Counted from the first letter of the stretch, positions 1-9,103 are shown. The stretch is DNA of 64,000 nt from Kiritimatiellia bacterium (GCA_018001225.1 JAGNIJ010000020.1:1-64000), one strand, 5' to 3'. Notes: a model not told the origin generated them from the letters alone. Numbers and translations are program-made.

Positions 1-405
1 CTGTCCATCCTCGGCCTGCTGGGCGGCGTTATGCTGATCGGCGTCGTGGTGAACAACGCGATCCTGATGATGGACGAGGTCAACGTCCTGCGCCGCGAAC
101 AGGGCCTGCACAAGCGGGAGGCCATGCTCAAGGCCGCGGTCGACAAGTTCCGGCCGATCTGCATGACCTCGATCGCCGCCGTGCTGGGCATGCTGCCCAT
201 GGCGCTGGGATCCGGCCTGGGCAGCGAGATTCGCGCGAGCATCGGCATCGGTTCGGTCGGCGGCATGGTGGTGTCCAGCCTGCTTTCGCTCTACTTCATT
301 CCCCTGCTCTACATCCTGGTGGGCCAGACCGACCGCCGCCAGGACCGGCACCGCGCAAAGATGGAAGAGGAAGCCGCGCCCCCGCCGCCCGTACAAGCGG
401 GTTGA
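1..405 (+). CDS. RND efflux transporter, C-terminal end (partial)
   Basis: The window opens inside this gene; the frame is open from base 1 and ends at TGA 403-405, giving the last 134 residues. The visible part has two hydrophobic segments, the first with VVVNNAILM and the second with GMVVSSLLSLYFIPLLY, separated by a KFRPICMTSIAAVLGMLPMAL stretch. This is the typical C-terminal membrane half of AcrB/MexB/HAE-type inner-membrane proton-driven pumps. The tail is short, charged and proline-rich, as in many RND proteins. Substrate cannot be told. The membrane fusion and outer-membrane partners would lie upstream, outside the window. An alternative is a heavy-metal (CusA-like) pump, but the surviving part does not discriminate. 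Confidence 0.9.
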   Translation: MSILGLLGGVMLIGVVVNNAILMMDEVNVLRREQGLHKREAMLKAAVDKFRPICMTSIAAVLGMLPMALGSGLGSEIRASIGIGSVGGMVVSSLLSLYFIPLLYILVGQTDRRQDRHRAKMEEEAAPPPPVQAG

Positions 406-430
406 TGCCGCCGGCCCGGGGGCGTAGGAT
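402..430 (+). promoter_or_regulatory. Candidate sigma-70 promoter for STAS gene
   Basis: TTGATG (402-407) and TAGGAT (425-430) are separated by 17 nt and lie just ahead of the STAS reading frame, whose ATG is at 454. The -35 overlaps the stop of the RND gene. Confidence 0.45.
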
Positions 431-453
431 GGCGCGGTAAACGAGGGACGATT

Positions 454-843
454 ATGCCGCTGAAAACCATCGTCGAGAAACGCCGCCAGGGCGGATACCT
501 GGTGCGGCTCGAGGGCCGCCTGGATTCCGCGACCGCGCCGGCCTGCGAGAAGAAGCTCATGCCGCTGCTCCAGGAAAACGTCCGCACGATCGTCCTGGAC
601 GCCGCCGGGCTGGAATACATCAGCAGCATGGGCCTGCGGATCGTGCTGGAGATCCGGAAGCAACTGGCGGCGCGCAAGGGGCACCTGGTGCTGGCGCATC
701 TCCAGCCGGCCGTCGCCCAGGTCTTCGAGGTCGCCGACATCCTGCCGCGCACGGGGATTTTCGATTCCGTCGAGAGCGCGGATATCTTCCTCGACGCCAT
801 CCAGCGCCGGGAGCAGGTCAAGGGCTCCGACGAATCCGACTGA
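454..843 (+). CDS. STAS-domain anti-anti-sigma factor-like protein
   Basis: A 129-residue single-domain protein. The core reads ..VRLEGRLDSATAPACEKKL.. then ..IVLDAAGLEYISSMGLRIVLEIRKQL.., the standard STAS pattern of SpoIIAA/RsbV proteins: beta strand, then the loop with the phosphorylatable serine just before the helix (SSMGLR). Family members bind anti-sigma kinases and are switched by phosphorylation of that serine. No partner kinase or phosphatase is next to it, so the pathway is unknown. The start is an ATG preceded by a GAGGGA ribosome site. It stands between an RND pump and purL with its own candidate promoter, so it is probably monocistronic. Confidence 0.85.
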   Translation: MPLKTIVEKRRQGGYLVRLEGRLDSATAPACEKKLMPLLQENVRTIVLDAAGLEYISSMGLRIVLEIRKQLAARKGHLVLAHLQPAVAQVFEVADILPRTGIFDSVESADIFLDAIQRREQVKGSDESD

Positions 844-906
844 CCGACCCCGGCGCCGTCCGCGGGCTTGCCTATCCCCCGCCGCGCGGGTACAAGGCGA
901 GGGGTC

Positions 907-3894
907 ATGGCGATCCGACTCGAGGTTTCCCTGAATCCGCGCATCCCGGATGCCCGCGGCCGTGATGCCGCCGCCCGGGCGCGACGATTCCTGCGCGCGC
1001 CTGTTTCGTCCTGCCGGACCCGCGACGTCTACCTCGTGGACATGCCCCTCTCGCCGGCCGGGATCGGCCGCGTCCGCCGGGCCTTCGCCGATCCCGTCAC
1101 CGCCCGCGCCGCCGCCGGCCGCCTCCCCCCTCCGCGGTTCGACTGGCTGATCGAGGTCGGGTTCCGGCCCGGCGTGACCGACAACCTCGGACACACGGCC
1201 CGCGAGGCGATCGCCGACGTCCTCGACCGCGAGCCCGGGCCGCGCGAAGGCGTCTACACCGCCACCCAGTACTTCCTGCGCGGACCGAAGCTCGCGCGCG
1301 GCGACGCCGAGCGGATCGGCCGCGACCTGCTGGCGAACGAGCTGATCCAGACCTGCCGCGTTTTCTCGCCCGCCGAATGGGCCGCCTCGAGCCCCGACAC
1401 CGAGCCCCCCGTCGTCCGCGAGACCGTCGAGCCGCAGGCCCGCCCGGTCGACCTCGGCGGCCCGGACGACGAGTTGCTCCGCATCAGCCGGGACGGCGTC
1501 CTGTCCCTCGATCTCGGCGAGATGCAGGCGATCCGCGACTACTTCGCCCGGCCCGACGTCCGGTCTGCGCGGGACGCCCTAGGCCTGCCCGCCGCGCCAA
1601 CGGACGTCGAGGTGGAATGCCTTGCCCAGACCTGGTCCGAACACTGCAAACACAAGATCTTCTCCGCGCGCATTCGCTACACGGATGAAACCGGGCGCGA
1701 AGAATGGATAGATTCCTTGTTCAAAACTTACATTCGGGGCGCGACGGAACGGATCGCGCGGGAGCGGAGCTGGCTGGTCTCGGTCTTCACGGACAACGCG
1801 GGGATCATCCGGTTCAACGAGCGGTTCCACCTCGCGGTCAAGGTCGAGACGCACAACACGCCGTCGGCGCTGGACCCGTACGGCGGCGCGATCACGGGTA
1901 TCGTCGGCGTCAACCGTGACCCGATGGGCACCGGCATGGGCTGCGAACTGCTCTGCAACACATGGGGCTACTGCTTCGCCTCGCCCTTCCACGCCGGCCC
2001 CGTGCCGGAGGGGCTCATGCCCCCGCGCCGCATTCGCGACGGGGTGCACCAGGGTGTGATCGACGGCGGCAACCAGAGCGGCGTGCCCTGGATGCGCGGC
2101 TTCGAACGGTTCGACGAACGGTTCCTCGGCAAGCCGCTCGTCTTCTGCGGGACGGTCGGCCGCATCCCGTGCGCGCTGCAGGGGCGCCCTTCGGAGCGTA
2201 AAGAAGTCGCTCCCGGCGATCTGATCGTCATGTGCGGCGGGCGCATCGGCAAGGACGGCATCCACGGCGCGACGTTCTCGTCCGAGGAACTGCGCAAGGA
2301 GTCGCCCGCGCAGGCCGTGCAGATCGGCGACCCGATCACGCAGCGGCGGATGTACGAGTTCCTCGTCGAGGCCCGCGACGCGGGGCTGTACCGCGCGATC
2401 ACCGACAACGGCGCGGGCGGCTTGAGCTCGTCCGTCGGCGAGATGAGCCGGTTGAGCGGCGGCGCGGACCTGGACCTCGCGCTCGCGCCGCTGAAGTACG
2501 AGGGCTTGCAACCCTGGGAAATCCTGCTCTCCGAGGCGCAGGAGCGCATGACCCTCGCGGTCCCGCCGGAACACCTCGACGCCCTGCGGGCCCTGGCGAA
2601 GCGGCGCGACGTGGAAATCACCGCGCTGGGCCGATTCACCGACGGCGGCGCGCTTGTAGTCCGCCACGGGGAGAAGGTGGTCGGCCGGATCGGCCTCGAT
2701 TTCCTGCACGACGGCGGCCCGCGGATGACGCTCGAGGCCCGATGGACGCCGCCCACGTTCCCGGGCCCCGCGCGCCCGCGGGCCGGAGCGCGGACCGGCG
2801 TCCTGCTGGACCTCCTGCGCTCGCTGAACGTGTGCTCGAAGGAGTTCAAGTCGCGCCGGTACGACGCCGAGGTCAAGGGCTTGAGCGTGGTCAAGCCGTT
2901 CGTCGGCGCGCGCGCGGATATGCCGGCCGACGCGACGGTCATGCGCGTCGAGCACGGCCGCGACGAGGGCATCGTCCTCGCCGACGGCATCAATCCCTTC
3001 TTCTCCGACCTCGACGCCTACGCCATGGCCGCCTCGGTCGTGGACGAAGCGGTCCGGCGGATCATCAGCGCGGGCGGCTCGCTCGACCGGATCGCGGGCC
3101 TGGACAACTTCTGCTGGCCCGACCCCGTGCTCTCCGAAAAAACGCCCGACGGCCCGTACAAGCTCGCCCAGCTCGTCCGCGCGAACCGCGCGCTGTACGA
3201 CGTGACCACGGCGTACGGCGTGCCCTGCATCTCGGGCAAGGACAGCATGAAAAACGATTCCGTGCGCGGCGGGAAAAAGATCTCGATCCCGCCGACGCTG
3301 CTCTTTTCCACGATCGGCGTCCTCGACGACGTGCGCCGCGCCGTGACGCCGGACTTCAAGCAGGCCGGCGACTTCATCTACGCGATCGGCCTGACGCGGG
3401 ACGAGCTGGGCGCGTCGGAATACCATCGTTGGCTCGCCGCGCGGCAAGGCCGGGCCGGCGCGTGCGGCGGGACGCCGCCGGCGCTGGACGCGGACCTTGC
3501 CGGGCGGCTTTACCGGGCGATGGGCGAGGCGACCCGGGCGGGGCGGCTGCGCTCTTCGCATACGCCAACCCTCGGGGGGCTGGCCGTCGCGCTGGCGCTG
3601 GCCGCGATGGGCGGGGACCTCGGCGCGGACGCCGACCTCGCGGCCGCGCCCGGGGCGCGGGAGCTGGACGACGACGCGCTGCTCTTCTCGGAATCGAACA
3701 GCCGGTTCGTGGTCACCTGCGCGCCGGACCGGGCGGCGGAGCTGGAATCGCGGTTCGCGGGGCTGCCGTGCGCGCGGATCGGGACGGTGATCGCGGAGCC
3801 GCGGGTGCAACTGCGCATCGGCGGCCGGCGCAAGGCGGATGTATCCGTCGAGAAGATTCGAGGCGCTTTCAAGGAAACGCTGGATGGCTTCTGA
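907..3894 (+). CDS. purL: Phosphoribosylformylglycinamidine synthase, PurS-PurL fusion
   Basis: Catalyses the ATP-dependent amidation of FGAR to FGAM in de novo purine synthesis, using ammonia from the PurQ glutaminase. The 995-residue protein has about 170 N-terminal residues resembling PurS modules, then a linker and the two AIRS-like halves of PurL. The conserved TWSEHCKHK signature lies near residue 240 and is followed by KVETHNTPSALDPYGGA. The length is between small PurL (about 740) and the E. coli 1295-residue protein that also carries the glutaminase; here the glutaminase is the next gene. The start chosen is ATG 907 with GAGGGG just upstream; an in-frame TTG at 868 is less likely. 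The 3' end overlaps purQ by 11 nt. Confidence 0.93.
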   Translation: MAIRLEVSLNPRIPDARGRDAAARARRFLRAPVSSCRTRDVYLVDMPLSPAGIGRVRRAFADPVTARAAAGRLPPPRFDWLIEVGFRPGVTDNLGHTAREAIADVLDREPGPREGVYTATQYFLRGPKLARGDAERIGRDLLANELIQTCRVFSPAEWAASSPDTEPPVVRETVEPQARPVDLGGPDDELLRISRDGVLSLDLGEMQAIRDYFARPDVRSARDALGLPAAPTDVEVECLAQTWSEHCKHKIFSARIRYTDETGREEWIDSLFKTYIRGATERIARERSWLVSVFTDNAGIIRFNERFHLAVKVETHNTPSALDPYGGAITGIVGVNRDPMGTGMGCELLCNTWGYCFASPFHAGPVPEGLMPPRRIRDGVHQGVIDGGNQSGVPWMRGFERFDERFLGKPLVFCGTVGRIPCALQGRPSERKEVAPGDLIVMCGGRIGKDGIHGATFSSEELRKESPAQAVQIGDPITQRRMYEFLVEARDAGLYRAITDNGAGGLSSSVGEMSRLSGGADLDLALAPLKYEGLQPWEILLSEAQERMTLAVPPEHLDALRALAKRRDVEITALGRFTDGGALVVRHGEKVVGRIGLDFLHDGGPRMTLEARWTPPTFPGPARPRAGARTGVLLDLLRSLNVCSKEFKSRRYDAEVKGLSVVKPFVGARADMPADATVMRVEHGRDEGIVLADGINPFFSDLDAYAMAASVVDEAVRRIISAGGSLDRIAGLDNFCWPDPVLSEKTPDGPYKLAQLVRANRALYDVTTAYGVPCISGKDSMKNDSVRGGKKISIPPTLLFSTIGVLDDVRRAVTPDFKQAGDFIYAIGLTRDELGASEYHRWLAARQGRAGACGGTPPALDADLAGRLYRAMGEATRAGRLRSSHTPTLGGLAVALALAAMGGDLGADADLAAAPGARELDDDALLFSESNSRFVVTCAPDRAAELESRFAGLPCARIGTVIAEPRVQLRIGGRRKADVSVEKIRGAFKETLDGF

Positions 3895-4666
3895 CCCCTC
3901 CATTCTCATCCTGACGGGGCACGGGCTCAACTGCGAGGCCGAGTCGGCCTATGCCTGGGAGCGGGCCGGCGCTCGGGTGACGCTCGCCCATTTCAACGAC
4001 GTTCTCGCCGAGCCCCGCCGCCTGCACGACCACGCGGGGCTGATGTTCATCGGCGGGTTTTCCTACGGCGACCACATGGGCTCCGGCCACGTGATGGCGC
4101 TGCGCGCGCGGCACCGGCTGCGCGAGGACCTGGAAAAATTCGCCGGCGCGGGCAAGCTGGTGCTCGGCGTCTGCAACGGCTTCCAGATCCTCGTGAAGCT
4201 CGGGCTGCTGCCGGGGCTGGACGATGACACTTTCACGCCGCGCGCGGCGCTGCTGCCGAACGAAGGCGGCGCGTTCCAGAACTTCTGGGTGCGGGTGCGG
4301 TTCGAGCCGGCCTCGCCCTGCGTGTTCACGCGCGGGCTGGAGTTCATGGATCTGCCGATCCGGCACGGCGAGGGAAAGTTCTTCGCGCCGCCGGACGCCC
4401 TGAAACGGATCGAGGCCCAACGCTTGGCCGCCTGCCGGTACGTGGACCCGGCGACCGGCGAACCGGCCGCGAGCTTCCCGCACAATCCCAACGGCTCGCT
4501 GAACGCCATCGCGGGGCTCTGCGATCCCACCGGCCGGGTGTTCGGACTCATGCCGCACCCGGAGGCCAACCTCTACCGCGAGAATCATCCCGCGTGGACT
4601 CGAGGCGTCTCCGGGGGTGATGGCTTGAAGCTGTTCCGAAACGCCGTGGACTTCCTGCGCGGCTGA
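3884..4666 (+). CDS. purQ: Phosphoribosylformylglycinamidine synthase glutaminase subunit
   Basis: A class I glutamine amidotransferase of 260 residues that hydrolyses glutamine and feeds ammonia to PurL. The nucleophile is Cys97 in GVCNGFQIL and the other triad members are His225 and Glu227 in MPHPEAN. A glutamine-site segment with N..GSLNAIAG precedes the triad. The ATG lies inside the last codons of purL (overlap 3884-3894) with AAGGAAA upstream, so translation is probably coupled and subunits made in step. It is longer than B. subtilis PurQ (about 227) and closer to the glutaminase domain of large PurL proteins, matching the PurSL partner. Confidence 0.93.
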   Translation: MASDPSILILTGHGLNCEAESAYAWERAGARVTLAHFNDVLAEPRRLHDHAGLMFIGGFSYGDHMGSGHVMALRARHRLREDLEKFAGAGKLVLGVCNGFQILVKLGLLPGLDDDTFTPRAALLPNEGGAFQNFWVRVRFEPASPCVFTRGLEFMDLPIRHGEGKFFAPPDALKRIEAQRLAACRYVDPATGEPAASFPHNPNGSLNAIAGLCDPTGRVFGLMPHPEANLYRENHPAWTRGVSGGDGLKLFRNAVDFLRG

Positions 4667-4672
4667 TCCGCG

Positions 4673-5833
4673 CTATTTCGACCCGGTCGCGGGTTGCTGC
4701 CACGGGGTCGAGGCGGTGGGCAGCGTCGAGCCCCACGGGCGCAGCATGTCGGCCGGCTTCCCGGCCTGGAATCCCGGCGTGGCATAGGACGGCATGGGCG
4801 ACCCGCCAAACGAAGGGGGGGCAATCGGGGTCGCGCCGAACAGGCTCCCCGCCTTGCCGAGGCTCGAGGCGGGGGTTATGCCGGGCAGCGCGGAGCCCGA
4901 CGGCGCGGCGGCCCGGGGCTGGGCCCCGCCCCACTCGTAGACGGAGGCCGCTGGCTTTGCCATGGCGGCCTCGCCCGGCACGAGAAGCGATCCCGGCGCG
5001 GGCGGCTCCGCGCGCGAGGACTGGCTGCGCACCGCGACCCGCTCCCGCTCGACGGCCGGGGCAAACAAGGCTTCGGTTCTCGGCATGAGCGAGCGTTCCG
5101 ACCGGTCTCTCCCCTTCCAAGCGTCGGCCGGGTCTCGCTCGGAGACCTCCAGGTCGCGGTCTTCGGGATTTTCCAGGGCGCTGACCCGCGTGCGCAGCAG
5201 GCCCCCGTCGTCTTCCCGCAACGCGCGCGGATCCGCCCGGCCGTCGACCCGGGCCAGTTCCTGCGCGTCGCGCACGCCCACCTCCTCGTACACGCTCGCC
5301 GCGAGGCGGCGGTCCTCCGGCGGGTCCATCATCATGCCCGTGGCTCCGGGAACCCGCCCGCCGTCCCGGAAATCGTCGTCCTGCGCGGCGGCCTCGTCCG
5401 GGGCGGCCTCCTCGTCGCCGGTCTTGCGCCGCTCGCTGACGTCGTCGGCCAGCCAGCCCCATCCGGACTCCCGGCGCTCCTCCTCCAGGGCCTTGTCGCT
5501 TTCCGTCTTCACGTTCAGGGCCGACGGGAGCAGCCAGTTCTGGTCACGCTTGGCGCGCCTGGAAGACGACGGCGCCGGGGGCGGCAGGGTCAGGAGCATC
5601 TCGGTCGTGACGAAAAGCCCGGGCATGAACGCGGAGTCCGAGCCCAGGCTCTCGGGGGCCGTTACCCGCGGCTCTTCCGGGACCACCGGCGTGGCCGAGA
5701 CGGTGACGTCGTGCATCTGCACCCGGTCCGAGTACTCGCGCCCGGCCGGCTTCCGGCGCGGCGCCGCCTCCTCTTCGGCCGCGACCGCCGCGACCGACAG
5801 CAGCGCCAGCACTGTGGTCACCACCTTCTTCAC
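4673..5833 (-). CDS. Secreted low-complexity hypothetical protein
   Basis: A 386-residue protein of unknown function. It starts with GTG and a clear signal peptide (MKKVVTTVLALLSVAAVAA). The mature part is rich in Glu, Arg, Ala and Pro without a recognisable fold, and the last 100 residues are Pro/Gly/Ser/Ala-rich (PSFGGSPMPSYATPGF, PWGSTLPTASTPWQQP). A short Leu-Pro segment (TEMLLTLPPPAPSSSRRAKRD) lies near residue 80. Such composition suggests an extended periplasmic or surface protein. It is convergent with purQ and divergent from the subtilase. No ribosome site is obvious ahead of the GTG. Codon use matches its neighbours. Confidence 0.65.
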   Translation of the reverse strand: MKKVVTTVLALLSVAAVAAEEEAAPRRKPAGREYSDRVQMHDVTVSATPVVPEEPRVTAPESLGSDSAFMPGLFVTTEMLLTLPPPAPSSSRRAKRDQNWLLPSALNVKTESDKALEEERRESGWGWLADDVSERRKTGDEEAAPDEAAAQDDDFRDGGRVPGATGMMMDPPEDRRLAASVYEEVGVRDAQELARVDGRADPRALREDDGGLLRTRVSALENPEDRDLEVSERDPADAWKGRDRSERSLMPRTEALFAPAVERERVAVRSQSSRAEPPAPGSLLVPGEAAMAKPAASVYEWGGAQPRAAAPSGSALPGITPASSLGKAGSLFGATPIAPPSFGGSPMPSYATPGFQAGKPADMLRPWGSTLPTASTPWQQPATGSK

Positions 5834-5881
5834 AAGATCATTGTAGGCGGCTCCCCCGGCGGCGTCAATGGAGCGCGCCGC

Positions 5882-5909
5882 TTGAAGCCCCGCCTCTTTC
5901 TGTTACGTT
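5882..5909 (+). promoter_or_regulatory. Candidate promoter, leaderless geometry (subtilase)
   Basis: TTGAAG (5882-5887), 16 nt, TACGTT (5904-5909), then only 7 nt to the ATG at 5917. No Shine-Dalgarno is present, so the transcript may begin at or next to the start codon. Confidence 0.35.
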
Positions 5910-5916
5910 GGTTCAT

Positions 5917-7389
5917 ATGACACCGCGAACCCTCCGATTGCTCATCGCGCTGGGCGGGCTGGCGCCGGGCGCCGCCGTTGCGGCGGAGTTCCGGCTGCTG
6001 GGGGAGCAGCTCTGGTTCCAGGCCGAAAACCTGCCGCTGGCCGAGGCGCTCCAGCCGTTCGCGCAAGCCGGCGTGCGGGTCCGGATGGACCCGGCCGTCA
6101 CGACCCGCGTCACGGCGGATGTCCGCGGCGAAAACGCGCAGGCCGCGCTCGCGCGGATGCTGGAGCCGCTCGGTTATGTCCTGACCTGGGACGTCGTCCA
6201 GGGCCCGCTCGGGCCCTGGCCCCGGCTCGCGGAAATCCAGGTGTTCCAGCCGGGCCGGCGCGAACAGGCGCAGCTTCTGCCGGGCCAGTCGGACAACCTG
6301 GACGTCGCGCGGGACGCGGACGGGAACCTGCTGGTGCGGGACGAAATCCTGCTGGCCTTCCAGCCGGGCAGCCGGCGCGAGGAGGTCGAGCGCCTGCTGG
6401 CGCCGTACGGCGGCGTTCTGCTCGGCGGCATCTCCGAACTCGGGATTTACCGCGTCCGGTTCCCGCCCGGCTCCAACATTACCTCCCTGGTGGAGCACCT
6501 GGGCCGCCACCCGCTCGTCAAGGCCGCGGAACCTCACCATGCCGTCGCCCTTCCCCCGCCGGCGGTCTCCGCTTCCGCGGCCGGCGCCGCCGCTGCGCCG
6601 GCCGCAAGGGGTTCGGTCCCGGTGGACGCGGCGCCCGTCGCGATCCTGGACACGGGGCTCCTGAAGGAGTCCGGGCTGTCCGCGCTGGTCGCCGGGCGCT
6701 ACGACGCGCTGAACCCGGACCGGGCGGTGGACGACCGGCAGGGGCACGGCACGCAGATGGCCCTGATCGCCTCCGGCGCCGTCCTCCCGGCCGGCGCGGC
6801 GGAATCCGCGGACGGCGTTCCCGTTCTCGCGATCCGGGCCTTCGACGACCACGGTTACGCCTCCGCCTTCTCCCTGATGAACAGCATGGTCTATGCCGCG
6901 ACGAACGGCGCCCGCGTGCTGAACATGAGTTGGGGCACGCCGGTCGACAGCCGGTTCCTGGCCTCGGCCATCGCGTGGGCCCAGTCCCGGGAGATCGTGG
7001 TGGTGGCCTCGGCCGGCAACGAGCCGACCGGAAAGCCCGTCTACCCGGCCGCCCTTCCCGGCGTGGTGGCGGTCTCGGCCCTGGACGCGTCGGGCGAGCC
7101 TTGGGACATGTCCAACTTCGGCCGCTTCGTGTCCGTCTCCGCGCCGGGCACGGCCAGCCTGCCCGTCGGGTATCGCGGCCCGCCGGGCGGCTACGCGGGG
7201 ACCTCCATCGCCAGCGTCTATGTCGCGCGGAGCCTGGCCCTGTACCGGGCGCGGCATCCCGGGGCGACGGCCCGGCAGACGGTCGCGGCCCTCCGGCAGG
7301 CGGTGGCGCCCGGCGCCGGGGGCGCACAGGATCCGCGGCTGGGGTATGGGCGGCTCGACGCGGCGGCGCTGGGCCGGCTGCTTCCCTGA
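5917..7389 (+). CDS. Secreted subtilisin-like serine protease with STN-like N-terminal domain
   Basis: A 490-residue S8 peptidase. The catalytic triad is complete: Asp245 (AILDTGL), His277 (GHGTQ) and Ser430 (GTSIAS), with the oxyanion Asn in SAGNEP. The N-terminus has a signal-like stretch ending AAVAA. Residues about 25-100 (LPLAEALQPFAQAGVRV..., MLEPLGYVLTW) look like a secretin/TonB short N-terminal (STN) domain, and residues about 125-205 look like a fervidolysin-type propeptide (EILLAFQPGSRREEVERLL). So the order appears to be signal, STN-like, propeptide, protease. Export to periplasm or surface is expected. ATG 5917 is preferred to an upstream TTG; no ribosome site is seen, and a -10-like box lies 7 nt upstream. 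Confidence 0.85.
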   Translation: MTPRTLRLLIALGGLAPGAAVAAEFRLLGEQLWFQAENLPLAEALQPFAQAGVRVRMDPAVTTRVTADVRGENAQAALARMLEPLGYVLTWDVVQGPLGPWPRLAEIQVFQPGRREQAQLLPGQSDNLDVARDADGNLLVRDEILLAFQPGSRREEVERLLAPYGGVLLGGISELGIYRVRFPPGSNITSLVEHLGRHPLVKAAEPHHAVALPPPAVSASAAGAAAAPAARGSVPVDAAPVAILDTGLLKESGLSALVAGRYDALNPDRAVDDRQGHGTQMALIASGAVLPAGAAESADGVPVLAIRAFDDHGYASAFSLMNSMVYAATNGARVLNMSWGTPVDSRFLASAIAWAQSREIVVVASAGNEPTGKPVYPAALPGVVAVSALDASGEPWDMSNFGRFVSVSAPGTASLPVGYRGPPGGYAGTSIASVYVARSLALYRARHPGATARQTVAALRQAVAPGAGGAQDPRLGYGRLDAAALGRLLP

Positions 7390-7412
7390 CGGCGCGGCGG
7401 CCGAAAAAACTG

Positions 7413-7440
7413 TTGTTTGCCCGCGAAAAAGGAATACAGT
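7413..7440 (+). promoter_or_regulatory. Candidate promoter for OMP gene
   Basis: TTGTTT (7413-7418), 16 nt, TACAGT (7435-7440), placed about 36 nt before the ATG at 7477. Confidence 0.4.
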
Positions 7441-7476
7441 GAGCCCGTCGATATCCACCGAAAGGAAAGGCAGCAC

Positions 7477-8124
7477 ATGAAAAAGTTGGGTACCTTCCTG
7501 GCGATCGCGGCCCTGGCCTGCGGTACGGCTCAAGCCGCCCAAGGGGACGCGGAAACCTGGGCAAACGAGGTCGAGGGCGGGCTGGTGATCCAGTTCCCGG
7601 GCACCGGTGATTTCGATCTCTACGACATCGGCTTCGGCGCGGAAATCCAGTATCGAAACTGGGCCCTGGACCCCTTCGGCGTGGCGTTCTCGGTGGGCTA
7701 CGTCCAGTGGGAGGCGAACGAGGATTGCTACAAGCTGGGCCGCATCCACACGGACTTCGACGGCTCGGTCACGACGATTCCCCTCGGCGTCTCGGGGCTG
7801 CTCTATCTGTACGGGTCGCAGAATTTCAGCCTCATCCTCGAGGCCGGCCTGCGCTACCTCGTCACGGACAGCGACATCACCTTCAACCGCATCGTGGAAA
7901 CGGAGGAGGGGAAGGTGCCGTCCAGCCTCGAGGTGGATGACAGCGTGATCGGCCTGCTGGCCCTCGAGGCGGACTACTACATCAGCAAGCAGGCCCTGAT
8001 CTTCGGGGGCGTGGGCTACCAGCAGGACATCGAGCGCGGCGCGATCGACACGCCGACGGGGCCCCTCCGCGACAACGAGTTCACGAGCCTCTTCATCCGC
8101 CTCGGCGGCAAGATCGTGTTTTAG
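7477..8124 (+). CDS. Outer-membrane beta-barrel protein, hypothetical
   Basis: A 215-residue protein with a signal peptide (MKKLGTFLAIAALACGTAQA) and alternating hydrophobic/polar strands rich in Gly and aromatic residues (GGLVIQFPGTGDFDLYDIGFGAEIQY). It ends ...FIRLGGKIVF, a C-terminal phenylalanine as needed for insertion by the BAM complex. The pattern fits a small 8-strand OmpA/OmpW-like barrel, but no specific family is recognised. The ATG at 7477 has an excellent AAAGGAAAGG ribosome site; the open frame upstream is therefore leader, not coding. It follows the subtilase with its own promoter. Confidence 0.75.
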   Translation: MKKLGTFLAIAALACGTAQAAQGDAETWANEVEGGLVIQFPGTGDFDLYDIGFGAEIQYRNWALDPFGVAFSVGYVQWEANEDCYKLGRIHTDFDGSVTTIPLGVSGLLYLYGSQNFSLILEAGLRYLVTDSDITFNRIVETEEGKVPSSLEVDDSVIGLLALEADYYISKQALIFGGVGYQQDIERGAIDTPTGPLRDNEFTSLFIRLGGKIVF

Positions 8125-8166
8125 TCCCGGCCCGGGTCGGAGTCCGGCCGCCGCGCGGGAAGTCCC

Positions 8167-9087
8167 ATGAAGACGCGGGTTCTTTTGCTCTTCCTGTGGG
8201 CCGGCGCCGCGTTCGCGCAGCCCCCCCCGACCAATCACACGCTGGCCGACCACGTGCACGAGAGCCTTAGCGGCAACGTCGCTCGATTAAGCCGGTGGGT
8301 CGACTCCTTCTTCGGGAACTTCCCCGTGGAGGAAGAGCGGCTGGGTAACCGGGTGCGGCTGATCCCGATGGTCGAGTTCCGCGAGGGCGACACCCCGGAC
8401 TTGAAGCTTCGCGTGCATGCCAAGCTCCGGCTTCCCCGATTCAGCCGGCGGTTGGGGCTGGTGCTGTCGGCGTTCCGCGACGAGGACGCCGCCCAGTACG
8501 GCGTGCCCGGGCAGTTCGCCGCCGACGAGGACGTGCAGCAGGCCGCCCTGCGGTACGTGATCGAGGAGGAAAAGCGGGCGCGCTTGAGCGCGGACCTGGG
8601 CTTGCGCTTCGATCCCGAGGTGGATCCCTACCTGCGGCTGCGCTGGCGCTACCAGCTCACCGACGATCCCGTCGCCAGCCGTGTGGTCCAGTATCTCTAC
8701 TGGAGCCCGCGGCGCGGGTGGGGCGAGACGTCCCGCTTCGAGATGGAATCCAAGATCGCGCCGAAGACCTTTGCGCGGTCCACAACCGCCGCCACGTGGT
8801 CGGAACGGAGCCGCGGGGTGGACTGGGCGCAAACCTTCTCGACCTGGCACTATTTCTCCCTCCGCCGCGCCGCGGGGCTGGAGTGGCTGACCGAGGGCTT
8901 CACGGATCCCCGGGCCTCGCTGGAAAAAAGCCGGCTCTCGCTCAAGTACCGGCGGCGCGTGTCGCGGGACTGGCTGTTCATCCAGGTCGGCCCGTTCGTG
9001 GAGCTGCCGCGCGACCAGGATTTCGACGTCACCCCCGGCTTGACCTTCCAGGTGGAAACCGTGTTCGGCGACTCGCCCTTCTGGTGA
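8167..9087 (+). CDS. Exported hypothetical protein, probable beta-barrel
   Basis: A 306-residue protein with signal peptide MKTRVLLLFLWAGAAFAQ. After a short helix-like segment (LADHVHESLSGNVARLSRWVDSFFG) it consists of strand-like repeats with conserved Arg/aromatic alternation (LRLRWRYQLTDDPVASRVVQYLYWS, LSLKYRRRVSRDWLFIQVGPFVEL) and ends ..TFQVETVFGDSPFW. This suggests an outer-membrane barrel with an aromatic C-terminus. Function is unknown. It lies 42 nt after the previous OMP gene and may be co-transcribed with it. The start is ATG 8167; AGTCCC precedes it, so the ribosome site is weak. Confidence 0.65.
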   Translation: MKTRVLLLFLWAGAAFAQPPPTNHTLADHVHESLSGNVARLSRWVDSFFGNFPVEEERLGNRVRLIPMVEFREGDTPDLKLRVHAKLRLPRFSRRLGLVLSAFRDEDAAQYGVPGQFAADEDVQQAALRYVIEEEKRARLSADLGLRFDPEVDPYLRLRWRYQLTDDPVASRVVQYLYWSPRRGWGETSRFEMESKIAPKTFARSTTAATWSERSRGVDWAQTFSTWHYFSLRRAAGLEWLTEGFTDPRASLEKSRLSLKYRRRVSRDWLFIQVGPFVELPRDQDFDVTPGLTFQVETVFGDSPFW

Positions 9088-9103
9088 GGCGGCCGTTTTG
9101 CTG

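Noticed and set aside
1579..3930. 783-codon minus-strand frame inside purL
   Set aside because: Shadow of purL, whose motifs cover the region.
5830..8259. 809-codon open frame on the minus strand under the subtilase and OMP genes
   Set aside because: Antisense shadow: the plus strand holds a complete protease triad and signal peptides, the minus frame has no domain and is His/Arg/Asp-biased.
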